64,000 nucleotides of DNA from Raphanus sativus. Taxonomy: Eukaryota > Streptophyta > Magnoliopsida > Brassicales > Brassicaceae. The notes under the pieces were generated by a model, which worked only from the letters and a program-made list of their open reading frames with translations, was not told the origin of the DNA and did no database searches. Where the stretch lies: positions 3,534,001 through 3,598,000 of the forward strand of contig NC_079514.1 in NCBI RefSeq assembly GCF_000801105.2, in the 5' to 3' direction. The position numbers were made by a program, and so were the translations under genes. Below, one piece after another: positions 13,372 through 24,421 of this stretch (position 1 is its first letter; each line of letters starts with the position of its first letter).

Positions 13372-14639
13372 ATGATATGCGAAGAGGCATATCAGTATCA
13401 ACAACTCCATGATCACATGATGATGATGGACTTGAGCCCGTCACCACTATCATCAACCATATCACCATCGTCATCACCAATGTCACCATCAAACAATACT
13501 GACAGCAATGAGGAAGAGAGACTAGAGGATGTGAATTTGAGTGGCATGTCACTTCAATCGCTTCCAAATCCTTCCCTCAATTTGGGAATCATTTGCAAGC
13601 TTGATCTCTCCAACAATCATATCGAGGTTTAATATTGTCCACACGTACACATAATTACACAAACAATCATATTAGTTTCTAATGTTTTTTTTTGTTTGTG
13701 AATGATAACAGAAAATACCAGAATCTCTAACAGCGAGATTACTGAACTTGGTAGCGTTAGATATTCACTCAAACCAGATCAAAGCTCTTCCAAACTCCAT
13801 TGGCTGTCTCTCTAAGCTCAAGATCCTTAATGTCTCTGGCAACTTTCTCGTTTACCTCCCCAAAACTATTCAAAATTGCAGGTACACCCCTCAAAAGATT
13901 CACATCATCAAACTCTAATCTCTGAGTATATGATTGATTCCTCTGTATTCTTTCCAGGTCACTAGAAGAACTAAACGCAAACTTCAACGAGCTGGTTAGA
14001 TTACCAGACTCCATCGGGTTAGAACTAACCAACCTGAGGAAGCTATGCGTCAACTCCAACAAGCTCATCAGCCTACCAACCTCCATCACCTACCTCACTT
14101 CCCTCCGTGTCCTAGACGCTCGTCTCAACTGCCTCATGATCCTCCCTGACGACCTCGAGAACCTCATCAACCTCGAGATCCTCAACGTCAGTCAGAACTT
14201 CCAGTACCTCACCGCACTCCCATCTTCCATCGGTCTCCTCATGAACCTCCTCGAGCTAGACATCAGCTACAACAAGATCACGGTCTTGCCTGAGTCCATC
14301 GGATGCATGAGGCGGCTGAGGAAGCTGAGCGCGGAGGGAAACCCGATCGTGTCACCACCTATAGAGGTCGTGGAGCAGAGCTTGCAGGCGGTGAGAGAGT
14401 ATCTGAGCCAGAAGATGAACGGTAGACTTGTGAACACATCGCCGAAGAAGAAGTCGTGGGGTTTCCGTAAACTGGTTAAGTATGGAACATTCAATGGGAG
14501 ATCAAGGGCTTGGACTAGGGAAGAGAGAGAAGGTCTCATCATGCCTGAGTACCGTCCCATTGATATCTTAGCTTCCAACAGGTTCCCTGGTATCTCACCT
14601 CGGTCTATCTTCTCTCCAAGAACATATTTCAGCAGATAA
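13372..14639 (+). CDS. PIRL7: Plant intracellular Ras-group leucine-rich-repeat protein (PIRL)
   Basis: Three exons (13372-13626, 13712-13881, 13958-14639) join in frame to 368 residues. A Ser/Pro/Met-rich N-terminus of about 60 residues is followed by roughly nine short repeats of the LxxLxLSxNxIxxLPxxI type, then a basic C-terminal tail ([20 protein letters not shown]). The family is plant-specific, intracellular and related to animal SHOC-2-type Ras-binding LRR proteins; several members act in pollen development. No signal peptide, membrane segment or kinase domain is present, which excludes receptor-like proteins. Length and position beside the At4g29890 and At4g29870 equivalents support PIRL7. 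Its direct partner is not known from sequence. Confidence 0.88.
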
Positions 14640-14884
14640 TAATAACGAACATTCATTCTATCTATCAACCATTTACTTAAGTCATCACTAAATGTATAAA
14701 AGAGTATGTATATAAACGGCATTCACATTTCAAACTTGTTATTGTAAATCATTTAATTAAAATTATACAAATATAACAAAATCTCTACTTTTATTTGTTT
14801 ACCAACACAAAATTCAAACGATGAGATTGATGATATCAAATGCTAACATTTAGAGTCTGGTTTAATAAAGCGATGTATAGGACC

Positions 14885-15370
14885 CTAATGGAGATAACCA
14901 GGGATCTTAATCCTAATAAACAACATACTCATAACATAACCAATCACAATCGACGAAACACCCGCCGTGGCATAAGACGCCTTCACACTCTTAGCTCGAT
15001 TCTTATCAAGCGCCAGATCCAGCATCACGATCCCGACCCCGCCCATCACGAACATGAACCCCGACGAGAGCCCCTCGATTATGTACTGCCCGTTGACCCG
15101 ACCCGACATGAACACGACGGGGCGAATCGCACCCGTGACCGGATCCTGGGTCGATCCGATGCCCGGAGGCTCGACGATGACGTCGTAGATGAACCCGGAG
15201 ATGACGAGGAAGTAGGTGAGGAGGATGAGGGAGAAGACGGTCATCGGAGATGGGAGTGTGAAGGTTGGGAGCTTGAGGCGGAGACGAGGCGGTCGGAGGA
15301 AGGAGAATGGGACGGTGCGGAGGAGGTGGAAGAGAGGGTCGATTGAGGATTCGACGGAGGTTTCTGACAT
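14885..15370 (-). CDS. Oligosaccharyltransferase complex subunit, OSTC/DC2 type
   Basis: This intronless 161-residue membrane protein is the counterpart of human OSTC (DC2), a subunit of the ER complex that transfers the glycan to Asn during protein N-glycosylation. Conserved signatures are IYDVIVEPP (61-69), RPVVFMSGRVNGQYIIEGL (83-101) and the C-terminal KIPGYL. Three hydrophobic segments lie at about 43-63, 98-119 and 132-153. The start was placed at the Met before SETSVESS; the frame stays open 20 codons further upstream to another Met, which looks like untranslated leader. Plant databases often call this gene OST3/OST6-like or magnesium-transporter-like; the sequence fits OSTC better. 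Confidence 0.88.
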   Translation of the reverse strand: MSETSVESSIDPLFHLLRTVPFSFLRPPRLRLKLPTFTLPSPMTVFSLILLTYFLVISGFIYDVIVEPPGIGSTQDPVTGAIRPVVFMSGRVNGQYIIEGLSSGFMFVMGGVGIVMLDLALDKNRAKSVKASYATAGVSSIVIGYVMSMLFIRIKIPGYLH

Positions 15371-15574
15371 GGCGGATGCGGTGGATTGTGGAATCCGATC
15401 CTCACGTTGGATCTTTTCTACTCTAAGCACTGAGTGGAGAGTCTGATCTGTTTGGATACTCGGATGATATATTATCCTTGATCGGATTTCGTGAAAGTTA
15501 AACGCGAACGTTCTGCCGTTTTGGGAGGAGAGAAACTTTTACTAACGACGCGTAGTTTTTCTATTGATTGAGAC

Positions 15575-16082
15575 TAGTCCCGGGCATTATCCGAAATCCA
15601 AAACGGAACCGATTCGAAAAAATTGAGACCGAAACAGGACCAAAAACTACAAAATTCCGAACAGTTTTTATATTTTTAAATTCGCAAAACCGAAACTGAA
15701 ACCGGAACCCACGCCGAACCGAATACAGAACAAATACTCGAATATTTTTAATATATTAAAGATATTACTTATTGTTAATTTTAATATATATATATATATA
15801 TATATGAAATTTATAAATAAAATTTTCAAGAAAAACCTGAATCACTAATTACCCTAACACTTTTTTGGTTTTTTGGGTTTAATTCGGATTTTTTGGCTTT
15901 AAACTCGAATTATTTATAATTTGATTACACTTTGGATTTTATAAAAAATAGAAATCCAATCCAAACTGATATTATCTGAATAGATCTGAAAATATCTGGT
16001 TCCTAAACGATTCCTAACATCCTATCCCAAATAACCCGAAAACCCAACCGATCCGAACCGAAAATCCAAACACCGATCACTG
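15575..16082. mobile_element. Candidate non-autonomous hAT-like element rich in CCGAA motifs
   Basis: A 508-base block is flanked by ATTGAGAC (15567-15574) and ATTGAGTC (16083-16090), an 8-bp target duplication with one mismatch. Its ends read TAGTCCCGGGC and, inverted, CAGTGATCGGTG, which resemble degenerate hAT termini. The interior repeats CCGAAnCC/GAACCGA in both orientations and contains an AT microsatellite (about 15782-15804). No transposase is encoded. Confidence 0.5.
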
Positions 16083-16481
16083 ATTGAGTCGCTTGAATTT
16101 GCGAATACGCTATTTAATGAACATTATCTATATGGTTTTCGCTTTGATGCGTTGTCTTTTCTACTATCTTTTGCAGAATTTATCATCGCACACGTTGTGT
16201 TGTTTTATTATAAAAATAAAATAAAGTAAAACGACGCGTAGTTTGCATTTAAATAACAGATCCGGTACGAATTTTCACGAGAAATGAAATTGCACCGAAC
16301 TTCTTCGATCCGTCTCCATCACAAGAGAAGAGAAGAGAGACTCATTATATTGTAAAACTTCTCGAGCTTTGGAATATTCTGGTCTTTAGACGCCTATTGA
16401 TTCACAGTGATTCTGGTTTCCTTTCTAGATCGTTTCGTTTCACCATTTGATTGATCTCTCGATCCACGGAGCTGTGGGCAA

Positions 16482-17250
16482 ATGGCGTACGTGGACCACG
16501 CGTTCTCGATATCAGACGAGGACATGATGTTCGAGACCTCATACACCGTGAACAACCGACCGCCGGTTAAGGAGATCGCACTGGCGGTGGCTCTCCTCGT
16601 GTTCGGAGCCTTAGGAATCGTCTCCGGCTTCTTCATGGCGTACAATCGAGTCGGCGGCGATCGAGGCCACGGTTAGCGATTTTCGTTACCTTCTGTGTAG
16701 CTCTGCTGCTGTTCAATGCTTGTGGTCCTCTTAGGTTTCTTAGTGCTTAGCGGAATCCTAGTTTGAGAGAGAGAGAGTTAGAAAGAGATAATCAATTTTT
16801 TCAGCTCAGATTGTTTTAGTAAGTATTTAGATTTGAGAAGAATCCTAGGTGATGAAAGATGATAGATTAGATTGTAACTGCTCTTTGGTTACTTAGCTAA
16901 GGTGTGTGTGTGTGTGTGTGTGATTTGTTTTTATTTTTTAGCATTGTGCTCTCTTGAGATCTAGAGTGGATTTGGATGAATACAAGAGGCTTTTTTTTTG
17001 TTCCTCTGATTATGTATAGGCGGCTCTCTCTCTCTCTCATCAGCTAAGATTGTTTTGATTTTGGGAGATGAGCTCTCAGGTAAATGAATATTTGATTCTC
17101 ATTGTTTGATATTTTTTGGTGAAAGCAGGGATTTTCTTCATCGTCCTCGGGTGTCTTCTGTTCATCCCAGGGTTTTACTACACACGGATCGCGTATTATG
17201 CTTACAAAGGATACCAAGGTTTCTCCTTCTCTAACATACCCCCTGTTTAG
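16482..17250 (+). CDS. TMEM230/DUF872 family membrane protein
   Basis: Two exons (16482-16671 and 17129-17250) join in frame to 103 residues. The sequence has an acidic N-terminus, two hydrophobic helices (about 31-52 and 64-85) with a short YNRVGGDRGHG loop between them, and an aromatic tail YYAYKGYQGFSFSN. The family is widespread in eukaryotes; the animal member TMEM230 sits on trafficking vesicles. The plant role is undefined. The 457-base intron carries a GT microsatellite near 16903-16922. This corresponds by position to At4g29850. Confidence 0.88.
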
Positions 17251-18003
17251 TAGCACTCCCCCCCTTTTGGTTCTCGATGTATAGAGATGTTTTTATTAAG
17301 CAAATGGGCAGACTTTGTTTTGCTCTCTAGTCTAGTTTTAGAGGAGTCTGTCTAAGTGAGTGAGTCCCATGTTTTGATATAATTATCTCTCCTCTTCTTC
17401 TTTTCTCCTTCCACTTGTTAAATAATTACGCCGTCTATGACGATTTGTCATATCCATATATACCCCTGTTCACATGAATCTTTGTTTCTAACCATGCTAT
17501 ATGTGAGAGTTTTTTCACATGTTGATTTCAAGTGAATTAGATGTAGCTATTAAACGTGCAAATGAAACATGAATGTGACTCTGGTATCATATCTTCCAAC
17601 TTTTTTTTTTTGTTTTTGTTCTTCTTTTTTGTCCTATCCACTTTATAATATGTTACTTTCGGTTAGCGTGATATAATATTATTAAATAAACGTGACAAAT
17701 ATGAAAAAAAGAGATGGATATTTGAATGAGTTATATTTGATAGAAATATATACATGCCATTAATTGACCACCTTTTTTTTTTTGACATCATTGACCACCT
17801 TTCTAAAATCGAAAAAGAAACAAAATCCAATAAGAATATCAAAAGGTCTTTATTTTACCAAAATAAATAAATATCAAAAGGTCTTTCTTTCTACATGCGT
17901 TAACTTATGTAAAGACCTAAACGTGTTTATTAACCCTATATATATATATATATATATCATATGTTCCCTCTCCACAGCCTCTATACTGTATCTTCGGCTG
18001 ATC
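17251..18003. other. Intergenic region upstream of the F-box gene with two micro-duplications
   Basis: No gene was seen. Two short direct duplications, 17763-17802 (13-bp copies around a T-rich insert) and 17835-17886 (17-bp copies), lie close together, followed by an AT dinucleotide run at about 17938-17957. The frame of the F-box gene happens to stay open through this region, but the translation is low-complexity and not protein-like. Confidence 0.55.
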
Positions 18004-19203
18004 ATGATCTCCCACAAAGTTGAACCAACCAAAAAGAAGAAGACGGTTCCTGGGCTACCGTCGATGTTTTCTTCACTACCTGACGAAATCATAGAAAACA
18101 TTCTTGCACGTGTCTCCAGATGGAAGTACCCATTGCTCTCTCTCGTCTCAAAGAGATTCCACTCTCTCTTATCATCTATGGAGATCTACAAGACGCGATC
18201 TCAAGTAGGAGCAGATGAAACATGCGTCTATGTCTGGTTAAAGTTGCCCGATCATCCATGTGCAAGCTGGTTTAGCCTTAAACCTAATAAAAAGAGAACC
18301 AAACTGAAAAGCAAAATTGGGTTTAAGCGGGACCCAAGTGTAATGTCGGTTGTTCCTATACCTCGCTCTTCTACCAATTCTTTTCCCGAACTATATTACA
18401 CGACGACAGTTGGTCCGGAAATTTACATAAGTGGTGGACCCAACCCGGATCCATCTTCCTCTGTTCGGATATTCGATTGTCGGAGTCACACATGGCGTGA
18501 TGCCCCTAACATGATCGTGGCACGGGAGAATGCGGAGACAGTTTTACTCGACGAGAAAATATATGTGATGGGAGGTTGTGATATTGACAAGTACTATGCC
18601 AACTGGATTGAGGTATTTGACGTAAAAACTGAGTCTTGGACAGCCTTTCCTGGTCCTGGCGCTGACGAAGACGACTTACGTAATAACTTACGCAATAATA
18701 ATAGTGAATGTTACATAGTTAACGTGTTCGAAGGGAAACTTTACGTAGCCGCAGATGAGAAGGAATACTCTTACGACCCGAAAAATGGTACATGGAAACT
18801 TGTAAGAGAGAATTCAAGTTTCACAACAGATTCCGTATATATTTGGGCTAAGATGGGGAATGTAACATACGGTTGCACTGATTCAGGGAACTTAATGTGG
18901 TCTGGCTTTGAGAATGAAAGTATAGAGTGGAGGGAGATCAAGGGTTTGGAGAAACTCCGTAAGCATCCTACAAGAGGTTTGGAAACTGGGATTGACTTTG
19001 GACTGGTGGGCTTTGGTGGCCAACTTTTAGTTATGTGGTACCCGTCTCTAACCAAACGAAGGAACACAATTTGGTATGCCAAGATTTCTGTAGAATCAAG
19101 ACGCAATGGACGTGAGGTGTGGGGAAAAGTTGAGTGTGTTGATGCGCTTACCTTTCCTGTCGAATCATGTGAAGGGTTTGGCTGTGTTGCTGCGTCGGTT
19201 TGA
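18004..19203 (+). CDS. F-box/kelch-repeat protein
   Basis: This intronless gene encodes 399 residues. The F-box lies at about residues 22-62 (SSLPDEIIENILARVSRWKY, then LSLVSKRFHSLL) and should bind the Skp1-type subunit of an SCF ubiquitin ligase. Kelch-type strands follow at about 135-215 (EIYISGG, VRIFDCRSHTWRDAPNM, KIYVMGG, IEVFDVKTESW) and would recruit the substrate, which cannot be named. The Met at 18004 was chosen because the 80 extra in-frame codons upstream are AT-repeat and lysine-rich. This gene is in a large, fast-evolving crucifer family and does not match the expected collinear gene at this position, so it probably arrived by duplication. Confidence 0.88.
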   Translation: MISHKVEPTKKKKTVPGLPSMFSSLPDEIIENILARVSRWKYPLLSLVSKRFHSLLSSMEIYKTRSQVGADETCVYVWLKLPDHPCASWFSLKPNKKRTKLKSKIGFKRDPSVMSVVPIPRSSTNSFPELYYTTTVGPEIYISGGPNPDPSSSVRIFDCRSHTWRDAPNMIVARENAETVLLDEKIYVMGGCDIDKYYANWIEVFDVKTESWTAFPGPGADEDDLRNNLRNNNSECYIVNVFEGKLYVAADEKEYSYDPKNGTWKLVRENSSFTTDSVYIWAKMGNVTYGCTDSGNLMWSGFENESIEWREIKGLEKLRKHPTRGLETGIDFGLVGFGGQLLVMWYPSLTKRRNTIWYAKISVESRRNGREVWGKVECVDALTFPVESCEGFGCVAASV

Positions 19204-20280
19204 TTTCTCTTTGAGATAGTATGAGTTTTTTTCCTTTTGCTTATAACATGCTGTTTTGTCCTTAGAGACGGTCTTCATCCCTTTGTTTTCACATACAATA
19301 CAAGTGAAATCATAAATCTAAATTATACATACATTAATTACTATTGGTGGTTTGCATTTTTGGTTACACATTAGTGTATGGTAATTTATTTTCAGATGAA
19401 ACTACGATAATAGTGAATTGATATTACGCAGATGTACGTGACTGTGTTAAGAATGTAAGAATATTATTTTAAAAAAAAAACTGAAAATGTACTTCGAGTG
19501 ATTATACGGAGAGATTTGTTACGGCATGTCAAATCTATTAGGGTTCAGAATCAAGAGCAGCGACACAAGAACTTTGAAGTCATATAGTGATCTTGTCATA
19601 AGAAGAAGCAGACCCTTTTCTTTTCTTTTGGAACTTTTTCAGACCGTTCGCTTGTGTACTCTTTCCCAGTTCTGTAATAAAAATTCTAAAGTCTGAACCA
19701 TTCTCTCCTACTGTTCATATAGAATCCTTTTTAACTAGATGGCGTTTTGGAGAATGCAGAAAACGATAGTAATTAGATTTTCTCCTGTCTTACCTTGTAC
19801 ATAAGAAAAAGTACATCAACAGAAATACAAATAAAAGGATCAATATAGTATGACATTTAATTTATTCATGTATTAGAAGCTGAATTTTATTAAGGAACAT
19901 AAAATGTATGTACAGAGGCAACAATAATGATTCTGAGGTTACAAAAGCGAAAAAAGAAAACCTGAGACTTATCTATATATCACTACACAACATTACTATC
20001 ACTATCTTTCCCGACGTTTTTAACTACTGACCTATCTTAACCGCCGGAGTATACACCACCCATCACCCAATAAACAAAAACAGTTTCACCACCATCCCTA
20101 GTAATCACCCTATAAAGAAACAGAAAGAAAGAGCCCCTAAACATGATGATGATGATACTGATGGTGAGTGGTTATTCTTTCTGGGAGCCAAAACTTGTAT
20201 TTCCTTTTACTCATCTTTCTTTTTCGCTAATAGTATAACAGAGGAGGCTGTACAGAAATAAAGACATAAGGGTGGGAGCT
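19204..20280. other. Convergent intergenic region, no gene seen
   Basis: This stretch lies between the 3' ends of the F-box gene and the Ser/Arg-rich protein gene. It contains A/T-rich DNA and an ATG/ATC-rich patch near 20140-20165. No coding frame, repeat boundary or RNA gene was recognised. Confidence 0.55.
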
Positions 20281-23200
20281 TTATACCATCATCTTTAAGT
20301 CTGAAAGATCATCCATGGGTATTTGAAGTCCAAGGAGGTCTATATCATTATCTTGTAACACATCGTCATCGATGTTCAACCATGAGCTTAGATCTCCTGC
20401 TTGTGCGTCGAAATCATCTGGACCACCTAAACCGTCTGGTATCTGCAGGCCAGATAGGTCGAGTGGCTCTGTCTCGTCCAGTGTCTCCAAGTTACTATAC
20501 TCGCTGTTGTTGCTATTAGTTGGTTTGGACGATGATGTTCTGTTCTGCTCCGGGATACTGACAGAAGGAGAAGAAAACATAGGAGTTGCTTTCTGCCTAG
20601 GTTTGGTTTTCGACTTCCGTTCACCCTTGGCGTTATTGGACAGTGCAGGCCAACCGATCTTGTTAGTTCCTCCACCTCTCGATGATGAAGCCGCCTGTCC
20701 TTTTCCATCTCTGTCCCTGTCACTTCTCTTCCCTTTTGTACTGCTTGAAAATGGTGTCCCACACACATCATCAAGTAGCAACTCTCTCTCCCTCGTTCTA
20801 TTTGACCACATCGTTTCATCTTTCCCTTCCCGTAAAGTATGTTCAGAAGTCTCTCTGTTCTGTGCCAATGATGAGCTTGGTTGTGATCCTATCGGTGCTG
20901 CCAGACAAAAAAAGAGAGAGATTCGAGTTAACAGAGAGTTTGTGGATTCGAAATAGTAAGGCCAAAAGGATATCATACTTGAAGCTGATAAAATATCTTC
21001 CTCCTTGTCCGTGGGATTATCTTCAACTTGTGTCAACCCAGCAACGAGGATGTTCTTGAATGTAGACTCACTAAAGCAGCTTTTGCCTATCTCTTCAAAT
21101 TGACGACATCTTCCAAGCGTCCGTTTCACGAAAGCAAATGCGACCTGCTTTGATATCTTGTTAGCCGAACTCTTTCCACTAGCGGAGTGATGCCGCCGAC
21201 TTGCCTGTAAAAACAAAAAACCAAATAAAAATTATCAAAACATGAACTTGGAATGACCCAAAGTAGCCAAAGAAAAGAACTTACCTTGCTCTTTTCATAT
21301 GCCATTTCGATGAGTTTTTCGTAACCGAGCCGATCAAACTCACTATATGTAAGGAGAAAAATATCAGAAGAAGTCAGATCACTATTCAGATCATTAAAGA
21401 CGTGCAAGAAAATCAGAAGAAAGACAAATTCATACTTCTCCTGACGTTCTTTCATCTCTAGGGCAGGCGTTAGTAACCGATTCAACATCTCTTTCTTCTT
21501 GGAACCCTTAAGTTTTAAGATAGACAACATCACAAAGTTAGCTATCTTGAGACACACAGTAGTAGTAACATGTAAATCAAAAGCGAAAAGTAATCATAAA
21601 TTGTCAAGTTGTTAAAAGGAAGGTAAAAAAACACGTGAGAAAACATACCACCTCGTAGACAGCCTCCTCTAACGTTTTGATCTCCTCGACTATTCCTTCA
21701 TCCTCCGTGTTTGAAATATTAGGCTGCAAGAAAACACAACGACAACACATCAATCAGCCTGGAACTATAAGAAATCTAAATCCAAATCAAATAGCAACAG
21801 TAGGTAGCATTTCTGAAGTAACTGAACTTCAGGGGAGTATACCATGGTTTCCAAGCAAATGCCAATAGATTGAGCTTCCAAATATATCTTCTCATCTATC
21901 CCCAGAGTTTCATATTGAATGTCTGAGAAGTCGATGGATGAGTGATCTGTAAATCTTCCATTGACATTGTGGGGTGAGCTGTTAACACCCTTGAGCGGGA
22001 TAACAGACACATCATCTTCTAGATCATCAAGTTCCAATCTATCACTTCTATAACCATTGAACTCCTTATGATTCAAGACACTGAATTCTGACTCAGCATC
22101 GGCTCCAAATCCATCAAATTGTAAATCTTCATTTACACTGGCTGACTCCTCTGAAATCAGAGCTGATAGCAACCTCTGATAAAGGGGCGAAGCTTTAGAA
22201 TCCATTCTGCTGGTTGTAAGTCCCTCGGCAAAATTTTCACGACCATCGAAGTCTGAAGATGTCCCAACTGGTGTAGTACCCATGGAGGAGAAGTCACCCT
22301 GAAAGAGAAAACGGTAGTGACATTTAATAAAATGAGAAAAACTACTATGCAGGACGTATTTAAGTGCTACACATGCATAGAGAGATATACAATGATCTGT
22401 CACATCCTTAAAACTATGAGGTCTCAAGTTTATAATCTATCTTATGAAATGCAGGAAAACGAATTACCAGTTGTTTTACGAAATTGATATGTGAATCAGA
22501 TATAAAGCAAAAGTAGCGCTCCATTTGTTTCCAGAAAGAGCTAGGAAAATTCTGAGCTGTATCAAAGAACCAGACGGATTAATCTAGATAAGAAAATATA
22601 TTAAAAAAAGACATAAATGAGAAACCAAAGAATTGCTTACCAAAGCTTATAGCTGAGTTAACAGCAGCTAGTAGCTCTTCATGCCCATCATCTGAGCCAA
22701 TACAGAAAATAAAAGTATTATAACTTATAAAGAAAGAAGAAACACCAATCCTGCTAAAGAACACAATCTGATTAATTGAACTGACCAAGAAAATCTAGTG
22801 TTGTAGCGTTTGCCGATGTATTTCTCTGACGTTTGTAAGCCTTGCGGTCAGAGAGCTTCCTAGTGGGTGGACGACCTGCCCTGCTGCAGAGAGCGTTAAA
22901 AACTAAGCCTCACGAAACCTAATTACAGGTGCTTGAAACAGAGTTCTCTACCTTTCATTCTTGTCATTTCTTGCACTGCGAAGTTGTTTTGTTGTTCCAT
23001 GTCTCATAACTCCCATTGGGTTGACAGACCTTGTTGAGCCAAAGCCACGGCCTGTCCTTCCTTGTCTCCTCACTCCATCCCCAAGCCCTTCTCCAAGGAC
23101 AAGCTTGTTCTTTCTCGATTGTAAACCAGTGATGGAGAGCTTACGAACGTTCAGAGTAGCTTTCCCATCGACCTCATCAGATTGCTTTCCCTGGTCTTTA

Positions 23201-23961
23201 GATTTGATCTCAGGGGGGCTAAATTCTTCACTTCCTGATAAAGCTGTTGTAGACAAGCTATTCTCGCCTTTTAATCTCACTCGAGGAGAAGCTGCTGGCG
23301 AGCGTCTTTGAAATCCAAAACCTGTTTCACTACAACCAACATCTGACATGTTATCTGATGAAGGAATGTCTTCATTGCTTGAAACAATTGGGACCAAGTT
23401 CGTTCTCCTTGCAGCACGGGATATCTTTTGTGGTCTTTGACTGGCCCATTGCGTTACAGGTGGTGATGAAGACCGATTTGATGTCATACGCTTGCGATTA
23501 GGAACCCCAGACAACAATGGAGGTTTGTTTGTACAACCAGAAATGTCCCAATCACTTGGAGAAGGAGTGTTATGGACAACCGGAGAAAGTTTAGGAGGAA
23601 GCCCTGATCCTGATCTCGGACCACGAACTGTAACATTTATTTTTGGGCTTGAAGAATTGGATTCATCGTGAATATTTGACCTGAAAAGAAACCAACAGAG
23701 AGTAACAAGAATTTTATAAAAGAACATCAGAAATAATACAGGCCAGACCAATAGTTAGATTGTAAGTTTGTTAACACATACTTGTTGATAGCCCTGAGAT
23801 TCACTCTTTCCTTATCTGAAGCAATAGCTCGTTCTCTCTTCTCATTGTACAACGAATTGTGATCTGAATCCCTGGAGGGCAAGGAACCCCCTGCCAAGCC
23901 TGTCTGCCGAGAGAGGCTATCAGATCTTCCATATGGAGCAGCCCCGTTTACTGTCCCATGC
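20281..23961 (-). CDS. Ser/Arg-rich repetitive-matrix-like nuclear protein, 5' end lost in assembly gap (partial)
   Basis: Eleven exons are visible and all junction phases agree: 23961-23782, 23680-22952, 22880-22786, 22691-22641, 22556-22468, 22298-21843, 21723-21649, 21506-21436, 21342-21285, 21204-20979 and 20897-20281. They encode about 880 residues. The protein is rich in Ser, Arg, Lys and Gly with no enzymatic domain seen; the tail is acidic (DDVLQDNDIDLLGLQ). It matches the plant family around At4g29790, annotated as serine/arginine repetitive matrix-like, about 1200 residues long, so roughly the first quarter to third should lie in or beyond the N gap. A nuclear location is suggested by basic patches such as KRKR-like PNRKRM; the function is unknown. 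The segment 23962-24264 behaves as intron. Confidence 0.8.
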
Positions 23962-24264
23962 CTACACGAGTAATGGACACAGAAACATTAATCAACTGAA
24001 TGACCATTAAAAGAGAGTCACAATAACCTGTACTGACAGACGGCAGAGAAATGAAAGAAGAGATTGTGCTCAATCAGACAGGCGCTAAACAAAAGATCTT
24101 CGGTATAATTTCAGCCACCAACCTAAATTCCATAACCAACAAGGGGATTAAAGCAATTGTCGAATCAAGGTCACTAATCTTTATAAAGGAAATGTTGTTC
24201 TCACTTTAACTTTGTTTCTTTTCTACTTGTGTCATTCAATGAATTCTTAACAAAACAAAAGAAG

Positions 24265-24364
24265 NNNNNNNNNNNNNNNNNNNNNNNNNNNNNNNNNNNN
24301 NNNNNNNNNNNNNNNNNNNNNNNNNNNNNNNNNNNNNNNNNNNNNNNNNNNNNNNNNNNNNNNN
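24265..24364. other. Assembly gap (100 N)
   Basis: A run of exactly 100 N separates the truncated Ser/Arg-rich protein gene on the left from the truncated methyltransferase gene on the right, both on the minus strand. A round 100 usually denotes a gap of unknown size. Both genes enter it: the left one lacks its 5' exons and the right one its 3' exons. Confidence 0.99.
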
Positions 24365-24421
24365 TTGGTCATGACTTGAGTTTAGTTAAGAAGTTAACTT
24401 ATAGAAAGTTTGTGTCTTTAC

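Noticed and set aside
14840..15446. Long + strand open frames opposite the OSTC-type gene
   Set aside because: They are rich in Arg, His and Glu with no domain and are the complement of a well-conserved membrane protein.
17764..18003. 80-codon N-terminal extension of the F-box protein
   Set aside because: It is encoded by micro-duplications and an AT repeat (Ile-Tyr run) and is unlike F-box protein N-termini; the Met at 18004 is preferred.
20372..21059. + strand open frames of 125-194 codons
   Set aside because: They lie antisense to the last exons of the Ser/Arg-rich protein gene, whose splice phases all agree.
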